This document shows, piece by piece, positions 22,961 to 31,972 of a DNA stretch of 64,000 nt (positions are counted from its first letter, which is position 1; every line of letters starts with the position of its first letter). A program made the position numbers and the translations under genes. The notes beneath the pieces were generated by a model. That model was not told the origin of the DNA, did not search any database, and saw nothing but the letters and a program-made list of their open reading frames with translations. Origin of the DNA: Zantedeschia hybrid cultivar (taxonomy: Eukaryota; Streptophyta; Magnoliopsida; Alismatales; Araceae); NCBI GenBank assembly GCA_030544215.1, contig JARZZO010000003.1, positions 20,965,879 to 21,029,878 of the forward strand, in the 5' to 3' direction.

Positions 22961-23782
22961 TCGGAGTGTGTGCGCATGTGATGTGTGTTTATTGCTTTTA
23001 AATTAGATTTAATTGCATGTTAACTTAATAAAATGAGTTTTCAAAATTCAAACACCAATTTTGATTGGATCCCAGCTTTATGAAAGCCAAAATTTATCTA
23101 TTTTGAAAAACTCATTTGTTTTAGCCATGTGATGCGCTGAATCATGTGTGGGATGTCTAAAACACACCGTGGCCATGGATATGCACTTATTTAATTATTC
23201 ATGTGATGAATGGATTGTGTGGATCATGGATGTATGTTTGATTATTAATTGTTAATAAATAGAGGTCTGCGCACCTCTCTCTCTCATACTCCGATGTATT
23301 TCTACCTCCCTCTCTCTCTTGTACTCGCCATAAGGCCTTCTTCAATTTACTTGTTAATTCTAGAATTAATGTAATATGATGGAGGCAACCGAGGAAGGAG
23401 CGAGGACGATCCACAGCTGCAACCAGGAAGGCGAAAAGATGGAGATCTCTTGCCTATGTGTTTGCAGGATGTCTAATATAATTGTTATGATCAGAATGTG
23501 TGTGCGTTTGACTGTTGGCTCCAGTCAAACCCACTGTGCTATCCATGACCACACTAATGACATGTATGTGATGCATTATTTATCTTTTGATTATGAATCA
23601 AAGCAGGTTATAGTATTTAGTAAATATATACGATATATTTATATACTATCACCTAGGAGAGACCAAGATAAAAGTTACATAAATACCCTCAGATAAACTC
23701 TAAGCCGTAACGCGAGTAGTTGAGAACTTACCGCGTGGTCCACCATCGTTATAGTCATAGGATTCGAATCACTTTAGGCAGG

Positions 23783-24088
23783 TTTGTTGTGCTATCCACA
23801 AGGCCTGCTTAATTGGGAGGAGAAACTGTGGCTATGGCATTAGATGCCTATAGATCGGGGTAGAGGAACCATGTAGCTTTGTTGTGCTATCCACAAGGGC
23901 TGCATGCAAATCTATGCTCGTCGCGTAATGATGGTCAGCTTAGACCAGAATTAGTGGTTTGTTGTGCTATCCACAAGGCCATTAAATCTCTGGGGACCGA
24001 AGCTATGATCAGATATTGCAAGGAGTTGCAAGTCCCATGAGTTGGGTGCTCTCTGATTGTATTACAGTTTGTTGTGCTATCCACAAGG
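23783..24088 (+). repeat. four spaced hairpin repeats in the leader of L
   Basis: 21-bp copies at 23783-23803, 23878-23898, 23958-23978 and 24068-24088, all sharing TTGTTGTGCTATCCACAAGG. TTGTG/CACAA can pair around CTATC. Spacing is the same as in K, though the DNA between copies is unrelated from unit to unit. Confidence 0.85.
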
Positions 24089-24124
24089 CTGTAGTGCAAG
24101 TCATTGAGATTCTGATCCCCACTA

Positions 24125-24169
24125 GGAGACTGTCGGCGTCTCCCGTTCTGTATAACTGAGGGTTATACA
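24125..24169 (+). promoter_or_regulatory. paired hairpins upstream of gag in L
   Basis: GGAGAC/GTCTCC around seven bases (24125-24143) and TGTATAAC/GTTATACA around five (24149-24169), about 110-155 nt before the gag ATG. Both stems are conserved in K. Confidence 0.65.
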
Positions 24170-24279
24170 GTCCGTCGAAAATTAGTGGGAGTTAAACTTG
24201 AACAAAAGACCATGTCTTGTTTTAAACTTTAATAATTGAACATCTGCTAAATAAATTTTACTTATCTCCTGTAGGAACT

Positions 24280-26867
24280 ATGTCGTCGAATAACCCATTC
24301 CGTGGCATACTTGATGCCGTTTTGACTTACCTGATGTACTCGGATTTGTTCAGAAACCTAAAGAATGTCTTCAGATCTGAACGCAATAACTTTGTCCCTG
24401 AAGCTGATCCTCCTGCTGAATCGGCATTGGATGCCCCTGAAGCAGAGATAACAGCTAACGATAATGGATCGAAGGACAAAGGTGAAAGAGTAGTGAAGGG
24501 TGACTGCTTATACTATAAGCAGTATGGTCACTAGAAGAGGAACTGCAAGGAGTTCCTTGATGATAAAGCTCATGGAAGAGTGAAGCTGTGTGAAGCTTCA
24601 GATATCTATATGATAGATATCAACTTGTCAGTTAGAGATTCCACATCTTGGGTATTAGATACCGGATGTGCTTCTCATATCTGCCATGATGTGCAGATGC
24701 TGACAAGTAAGCGCAAGCTGAGACAAGGTGAGGTGGAATTGAGGCTAGGAAACGGCGCAAAAGTTGCGGCGATTGCTGTTGGGACAGCAAACCTCAGGCT
24801 TCCATCGGGAGACACCTTATTATTGGAAGATTGTTATTATGTTCCTAGCATAATAAAGAACATCATATCAATATCTTGTTTGGACAAGATCGGATATAGG
24901 TTGACTATTGAAAATAGAAGTTGTACAGTTTATTATGGTAATAAATCAATAGCTTCAGCATCTTTAGTCAACGGTCTATATCTATTAGATGTTTCTTATT
25001 ATAATTTTCAGATTGATAATGCTCTTAAGAAGAGCAAGAATTGTGTGAACCAGGCCTACATGTGGCATTGTAGACTTGGGCACATTGGCGAAAGCAAGTT
25101 GCAAAAGTTGCACAAGCATGGTTACTTAACAGCATTCGATTATGAATCATTTGCAACATGTGAATCCTGCCTTATGGGAAAGATGACGAAATCTCCATTT
25201 AGTGGACATGGAGAACGTGCCAAGGACATTTTGGAACTAATACATTCGGATGTATGTGGTCCCATGTCCACCCAAGCCAAAGGTGGCTTTTCTTACTTCA
25301 TCACGTTCACCGATGACTTCTCAAGATTCGGCTATGTGTACTTAATGAAGTACAAGTCGGAAGCATTTGAGAAGTTCAAGGAGTTCAAGAATGAGGTAGA
25401 GAAGCAATTAGGAAAGAGTATTAAAGCTCTTCGATCAGATCGAGGAGGAGAATACTTGAGTACTTATTTCACACAATTCTTAAAGGATAATGGTATCCTT
25501 TCTCAGCTGACCCCTCCATATACACCACAGATGAATGGTGTATCATAAAGGAGGAATCGCACCTTGTTGGACATGGTGTGATCCATGATGAGCTTTTCGG
25601 GATTACCAGTGTCCCTCTGGGGGTATGCTCTTGAGTCAGCAGCATACCTACTGAACAGAGTACCCAGCAAGTCTGTGGCCTCTACTCCATATGAGATATG
25701 GAAAGGCAGGAAACCAGAATTTAAACATGTTAAAGTCTGGGGTTGTCCTGCTCATGTAAAGAGGCATGATACAGACAAGCTGGAATCACGAACTGATAAA
25801 TGTAGGTTTGTGGGATATCCAAAGGAAACCTTTGGATACTATTTTTACCATCCTGATGAACAAAAGGTGTTTGTCGCCAGGAAAGCTATCTTCTTGGAAG
25901 AGGAATACCTCATCCAGGAGAACAGTGGGAGTGAAATAGTACTGGAATAGGTTCCATATCCCCAAATAGCTGCATTATCATCAGATGAGATATCAGTTTC
26001 TGAATCTGTTCAAGTACACACAGATGAGCCTCGTAGATCTAGAAGAGTACCTAGACCACCCGAACGATATGTGGGACATATCGCTGAAGGTGAGTCTAAG
26101 GTACAATATAATGAGGATGATGATCCTAAAACCTACCAGGAGGCCATAGAAGGCCCAGAAGCCGGGAAATGGCAAGAAGCCATGAACTCAGAAATCCAGT
26201 CCATGTACACCAACCAAGTTTGGAACTTGGAGGACTTGCCCGAGGGTATTGTACCCATCGGATGCAAGTGGATCTTTAAGAGAAAGATCGGTGCTGATGG
26301 ACGGATCGACACTTATAAGGCAAGGTTGGTGGCAAAGGGATATCGTCAAAGGCAAGGAATTGACTATGACGAGACTTTCTCACCAGTTGCCATGATAAAG
26401 TCGATCAGAGTTCTGCTCGCCATTGCTGCACATTTTGATTACGAAATCTGGCAGATGGATGTGAAGACTGCCTTTCTCAATGGTAACCTTGAGGAAGAAG
26501 TGTATATGATACAACCAGAAGGTTTCACATCCAAAGAATCTCCAGATAAAGTGTGCAAGCTTCAGAGGTCCATTTATGGACTGAAGCAGGCTTCCCGGAG
26601 CTGGAACATAAGATTTGACGAGGCTGTCAAGTCTTATGACTTCATTAAGAATGAAGATGAGCCTTGTGTGTACAAGAAGACCAGTGGGAGTGCAGTCACT
26701 TTTCTAGTTCTTTACGTAGATGACATACTACTCATTGGAAATGATGTAGCTATGATGTCATCAGTAAAGGTCTTGCTGTCGAAAAACATCTCCATGAAGG
26801 ATTTGGGAGAAGCATCCTACGTATTGGGAATACGGATCTATAGAGATAGATCAAAGAGGATGCTTGG
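24280..26867 (+). pseudogene. Copia L gag-protease-integrase-RT (5' part)
   Basis: The polyprotein starts MSSNNPFRGIL at 24280. A short gag with no core domain runs into a damaged zinc knuckle and an in-frame stop at 24532-24534. The protease motif (VLDTGCASHIC) is near 24650-24680. Integrase follows, with an HHCC-type finger (WHCRLGH ... CESC, about 25060-25170) and a DDE core (HSDVCGP, LRSDRGGEY). It has stops at 25546-25548 and about 25580. RT runs from about 26200 with YVDD at 26716-26727. Another stop lies at 25948-25950. The frame is cut at 26867 by solo LTR D (target duplication cttgg) and resumes at 29569. At least four in-frame stops make it non-functional. Confidence 0.92.
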
Positions 26868-28247
26868 TGTAACGACCCGCCATCCTATGACCGGAGACTC
26901 GGTCACTAAATGGATGTCGGCCCATTAACTGCGGGTTCACACCCGGATTTCACACAACACATCTGGAGGAGTAAGTGCTAAACAACGCTAAATATAGTAA
27001 TCTCACGGACTACAAAGGTAAGCAAGTGCGCAGGAAGGAAAATAACAATGTCCGTATACAGTCCAACAATAATTACTTGTCCAACAATTAAATAAGTACA
27101 GGCAGAAGAAAGTACAACAACATCGGGGCATACCCCGGAACTAAGACAGCTGCTGGCCCGCACACCAAGAAGACATCACGCTTCCGCTCGCCACGAGGTC
27201 CACACCTGAAACCGTAGGGAGTGAGCCACACCAGAAATGGGCTCAGTAGGGATCATCCGATCCCCCGCCTCCCACTCACACACCCACAAGTGTAACAACA
27301 GGAATATATGGCAATTTAAGTAAAGCAGTAAACATAGCACCCAACTCTGATATGAAACGTACGATAAGCAGTGTAGCAAGAACCATTCTAACAACCCGAA
27401 GAACCCAACACAGAAACACGACTCACAGCCAAAGTCCACGAAGCGACTGAACCACACTGTCAACCGAAGTCACACGTCGCCTCCCAACACTACCACCACA
27501 GCTCACGCTTGTCCACCCCTACAGTGTTCCGGGGCACTGTAGAGTGAGGCAGTGAGTCAAACTAGGACTAGCTGGAACCAGTGTACCGCCACTGCCAGCT
27601 ACGTGTGCACACAAGCAGTCTAGACTACTGTCCTACCGTCCGGATTGCCTCCACGCTAGACCTCAGCGCTTCAGGAGGGCCCTGGGGACCGGCGAACCCC
27701 CGTCAAGCCGAAGCTACAGGAACTACCCACAACCACAAATCTCCCGGGTTGCGTCAGGCCAAAGGGCTAAGGGTACCACTCGTAACCTTGATCAAAGGTC
27801 ACATCAGGCCCAGTGGCTAAAGGGTAAGCCAACTCCAACGGTACCACAACCAGCTCCACAGCAAGAAACGCGCCGGAAGCTGTCACGACAAACAGGGAAA
27901 CCCCGACCCGCTGAGGACAAACAGCGACCCCTCGGATAGCACACCGGCTATTCCGGCCCGTCGGGCTCAAGGCGATCCTGCTTCCCTCAGCCAAAGGTAA
28001 AACACAACATGTACCCCTTCTCCCACCGGCACAATGCCTCACAGACACCATGACCCTGTCCCCATCGGTCTATGGTGACAAACGTAAACCACAGTTATTC
28101 CGATTCCATACTCGCATAAGCACACACACACACAACATGATTCCATTCACACAGGAGTCCTCAGTCTCAGTGTACAACGTAAAGCATGCATTAGAAATCG
28201 TCCCACAGTGAAACACATGATAAAACCAGGATTTACACATTTCTGTC

Positions 28248-28604
28248 TTGAATCGCGTCGACCGAGGTCGACGCCATTCAAGCCCCTCAGACAGGTTTAC
28301 TGAAGCCAGATAATTCCCTAAAACGCGTCGTCATAGGGAGTCGCCTATCTAAAACGCGTCCAGGTCCACAGACGCCATTCACCTCGAAATTCCAGATTTA
28401 CGTACCCTCACTCGGGTGATTTCCTGTCTAAATGGCGTCATGATGTCCCGACGCCCTTCTGAAAGGCGTCGTCCACCCATGACGTCATTTAGCGCCAGAA
28501 CCCCCATTTCGCGAAACCTCGAACAGGGAGGTTTCTGCCCTAAAAGGCGTCGTACTGCCCTGACGCCCTTCTGAAAGGCATCGACCAGGCACGACGCCGT
28601 TTAG
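28248..28604. promoter_or_regulatory. dyad-module cluster D-1
   Basis: 34-bp modules at 28248-28281, 28318-28351, 28349-28382, 28428-28461, 28459-28492, 28540-28573 and 28571-28604. The last six form three 65-bp doubles starting at 28318, 28428 and 28540 (110 and 112 bp apart), each with a 3-bp overlap of inner arms. Confidence 0.85.
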
Positions 28605-29015
28605 CGCCAGAAACCTGGTCCCCTGGTTCGAACCGAGGGTTTCTCCCTTAACCCCAAACACCCCGAAAAGCCCCAAAACGGAAAGGGGGAGGAAGAGAAG
28701 TTGATCCACACAAACATGCTACGAATCCACGATCACAAGCACAGCCATTCCCACAAGGAAACCCCCTAAACATGCTCCATCTAGCCCGAACACGTCATGT
28801 CACGCCAAAGAAAACACGAGCAACACATGCAAGGTTCGTCCCCCTACCGGTTCTTGAACTCCTCCAAGCTCCTCGCCGCCGACCCGCCGCACCGCAGACC
28901 GCCGCCGGTACCCTCGAGGACGCTGCCACTCCGCCGGGACGTCGGCCGCCGTCCGGAGAAGGGAACGCCGCGAAGGAGGTGGTGGAGGTAGAGGTGAGAG
29001 GTAAGGAGGCTATGG

Positions 29016-29130
29016 AGTGATTGGAAGAGGAAGAAGAGGAAGGGAAGGGGAAGAAGAGAGTCGGAGAGGGCGGAGAGGGCGAGGAGAGAGAGAGTGAAGG
29101 CGAGAATGAGGGAAAGAAGGGGAGGCTCGC
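29016..29130 (+). repeat. purine-rich tract in LTR D
   Basis: About 115 bp of almost only G and A, counterpart of the pyrimidine tract 10775-10905 in J. It lies between module clusters D-1 and D-2. Confidence 0.75.
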
Positions 29131-29149
29131 GGAGTCAATCCGAATCCAG

Positions 29150-29474
29150 CTAAAACGCGACGATCGAGGTAGACGCCTATCAGTCTGACAGGACGGCCGT
29201 ACTGACAGCAGTCTGAAACGCGTCGCCCACCGTGGACGCCGTTCAGACGACAGGACAGGCCGTACTTACAACGCTCTGGCGCCGCACCCTGACATCGCAG
29301 AGGTCACAGTCTGAATCGCGTTGGCCAACCTGGACGCCGTTCAGACGATGTGACCGGGGCCGTACTCTCGCGGCCCGAAACCCGCCCACGTGGCGCAACA
29401 ACCAGCAGACCTAAATGGCGTCTACACAACCTGACGCCTTTTGAAAGGCGTCGAGCAGTGCTGACGCCATTCAG
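29150..29474. promoter_or_regulatory. dyad-module cluster D-2
   Basis: 34-bp modules at 29150-29183, 29213-29246, 29311-29344, 29411-29444 and 29441-29474. The last two form a 64-bp double whose outer arms CTAAATGGCGTC and GACGCCATTCAG are complementary at 11 of 12 positions. Confidence 0.85.
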
Positions 29475-29568
29475 TCAGAATTCTCAAGACCCCGCAGGGT
29501 CCAAACCAGGGGATTCGGCCCGAACCCGACCCGAAAACAGAACCCGAAACCTCAGTCCTTACACTTGG

Positions 29569-30400
29569 AATGACCCAATCCTTGTACATAGATACCATAG
29601 TCAAAAGGTTTGGCATGGAAAATTCCAAGAGAGGTCTCATACCGATGAGACATGGAATTAATCTCTCAAAGGAGCAGTCTCCTAAGACTCCTAATGAGAG
29701 GGCATTCATGGATAGAATACCCTATGCCTCTGCCATATGATCTATCATGTATGCCATGCTATGTACACGGCCTGATGTTGCATTTGCTCTAAGTGTTACG
29801 AGCAGATTTCAGGCTGATCCAGGCAAAGAGCACTGGAAGGCTGTAAAATGTATCCTTAAGTACTTGAGAAGAACTAAGGATATGTTTCTTGTCTATGGAG
29901 GAGGTGACTTGAAACTGCGAGGCTTTACTGACTCGAGTTTCCAGTCAGATCCAGATGATAGCAAGTCAACATCTGGATTCGTGTTCACATTGAATGGAGG
30001 GGCAGTGTGCTGGAAGAGTTCCAAGCAAGTAACCATTGCAGATTCGACGACTGAAGCTGAGTACATCGCTGCAGCTGAAGCCGCTAAGGAAGCAGTGTGG
30101 TTGAAGAAATTCATCACCGACCTCGGCGTAGTTCCCAGCATCTCTGAGCTTGTTCCACTGTTGTGCGACAACAATGGAGCGATTGCGCAAGCGAAAGAGC
30201 CACGGTCTCATCAGAAATCGAAGCATATTCTGAGGCGCTTCCACCTTATCAGAGAGATAATATCCAGAGGAGATGTAGTAGTGGAAAGAGTTCCATCCGT
30301 CGACAATGTAGCAGATCCACTGACAAAGCCGTTGGCTCAAATTGTGTTTGAGCGTCACCTAGAGTCTATGGGCTTATTGTATAAAGGTGATTGGCTTTAG
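29569..30400 (+). pseudogene. Copia L RT C-terminus and RNase H
   Basis: Continuation of the Copia frame after D. The end of the RT domain has a stop at about 29738-29740. RNase H follows, with the expected acidic motifs (GFTDSS near 29920, TTEAEYIA near 30050, LCDNNGAIA near 30165). The frame then runs open from 29747 to the stop at 30398-30400, 14 nt before the 3' LTR. In an intact element this would be the C-terminus of the single polyprotein. Confidence 0.9.
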
Positions 30401-30403
30401 TCC

Positions 30404-30414
30404 AAGTGGGAGAT
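30404..30414 (+). other. polypurine tract of Copia L
   Basis: AAGTGGGAGAT immediately before the 3' LTR, the expected plus-strand primer position. Confidence 0.85.
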
Positions 30415-31967
30415 TGTTAGTTTAGATGGCCTACAAGCCAATCTAACAATGTAAATCTCGTTCATTATTAATAAAATGGCATAATATTCATTATGTGTAA
30501 ATCGCGTTAATTATCGTTTCATAATGAAGTCCGTGAATATGTGCTATGGTGATCAGATTATGATGAGATCATACTACTGAGACTGATCACTTAAACACGC
30601 ATATTCTTAATCGTTCCCAGTCGGAGGATATCCGAGAAGGACATCGGATATCCGGTTAGACTAGTACAGATTACTCCTGCTCATATGATGAGGATGACTG
30701 GTCTCATAAGTCATTTGTGTGGAGACACTAAGGCGAATCTGTAGGTGCTCATTGGAGAATGAGTTCAATGAACTGATCCGACTGAATCGCTGGATGGTAT
30801 TGTACCTCACTGTCAACCAGCTTGATTCTATTGTCGCAGTTGCGTGGATGGTCCTCGGACCTGAGACACCAAGGACACCTTGGCGATGGACTTCTGTACT
30901 TTGACCTTGATCTACGAATCTCTAGCCACGGGATTCTAATACGCCAAGGATTGGGTGCAGCGGAATACCGTCGAAGGGAATTGTGTGTCAATAAGGAATC
31001 ATTCGCTCTCCGTACTTAGAGAGAGAATGCTCTAGGAAGGATGCACGAAAGTCCCTGGCCAGGGAGGACGATAATATCGGAAAAGGAGTTTTCCGATATT
31101 CATCAGCGGCATCCAATCCAAGTGAGTCGACCGGCCAGGGTTTGACAGCTCGCCATGCCCTGAGTTGACTCGAGAGCATTGTACGAATGAAGGATTATAT
31201 CCACGCGGTAACTGTCGACGGAAAGGTTTCAAGAGTGGGTTACTTAACCCCAAATACCTTCCGGGTTCACGCGGTGTTGCTTGGCACCCAACGTGATCGG
31301 AGGCCCGGTCGAATTCGATGTGCGACATCAATTCGATTGATTAATTGATTAATAAAGGGTTATTAATTATTTAATAAAGCCAGTAAGGAGTCACTGGGCT
31401 TACTGGGCCATTAACTGGACTGGTACTTGGGCCTAGAGGGTCACACGCAAATGATTCTCAAGGCGATGGATAAATAAGTGGGTTTTATACAAACCGGGGG
31501 TTTTTGTGAAAAACCGCGCGGTTAGTATAAAACATAGCGAACGGGCTGAGCAGGCCAATGTGCTGCTAACCCTAGCCGCCCCTCCTCGTTTTATGTTCTT
31601 CCTCTGGAGTCCAGGCAGATCCAGATCTGCTCCGCCGCTTCTCCGAATCCCGTTCGACGGGAAATCATCCGCGCACTGCGGCGATCATTGCGGCGACCAG
31701 CGGAGGCTTCGCGGGCTGCGAAGAACGACGAACTCGAGGATATCCATCGCGGGGAGGATCGCGTGGACTTAGCTAGAGGCCGGGCGCTTGCGCGGCTTGC
31801 GGTGTCACACCGACGGAACCGAACGGCTGGGGATTCGAATCCGCACACGGTGAGAACTTCGATAATCCGATTATCGTATTTTAGTTCTTCGAAACGGGAA
31901 ATGGATCGCTGTAAAATTTTTATTTTCCGCTGCGTGAGCGATCCGGAGAAACTGAGAAAACCTAACA
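30415..31967 (+). repeat. 3' LTR of Copia L
   Basis: 1553 bp, the same length as the 5' copy. TATA box at 31526-31532. It ends AAACCTAACA and is followed by the target duplication (tgtag) and gag-pol of A. Confidence 0.95.
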
Positions 31968-31972
31968 TGTAG

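Larger units (their letters stand above)
21501..24279 (+). other. long leader of Copia L
   Basis: 2.8 kb between primer site and gag ATG without conserved coding sequence. In order it contains a GC-rich block (21890-22215, with CCCAGGCGCGCCTGG palindromes), an extremely AT-rich tract (22235-22960), the four hairpin repeats (23783-24088) and the paired hairpins (24125-24169). A possible splice acceptor, CTTATCTCCTGTAG, lies just before the gag start. The same order is seen in K. Confidence 0.75.
26868..29563 (+). mobile_element. solo LTR D in the RT region of Copia L
   Basis: 2696 bp, beginning TGTAACGACCCGCC and ending CAGTCCTTACA. It is flanked by perfect 5-bp duplications cttgg (26863-26867 and 29564-29568). 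It has no coding region, and J and F share its ends and internal order, so I call it a solo LTR of a long-LTR family. It carries 12 dyad modules in two clusters (28248-28604 and 29150-29474) separated by a GC-rich block and a purine tract. A small non-autonomous element without internal region is the alternative. Confidence 0.85.
19591..31967 (+). mobile_element. Copia element L, nearly complete, split by solo LTR D
   Basis: 12.4 kb with 1553-bp LTRs at 19591-21143 and 30415-31967, an initiator-Met primer site, a 2.8-kb leader, broken gag-pol and a polypurine tract. It inserted in gag-pol of A. Target duplication: ggtag at 19586-19590 and tgtag at 31968-31972 (one change). Counting by eye I see roughly 36-38 differences between the two LTRs, about 2.4%. 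Odd feature: after the 5' LTR come 37 bp of A target DNA and a 306-bp partial LTR before the primer site. Confidence 0.95.

Noticed and set aside
27581..27820. Short ORFs inside D (also 28772-29020 and 29350-29661)
   Set aside because: They are not shared with J, and some owe their openness to GC-rich composition. D has the structure of a non-coding LTR.
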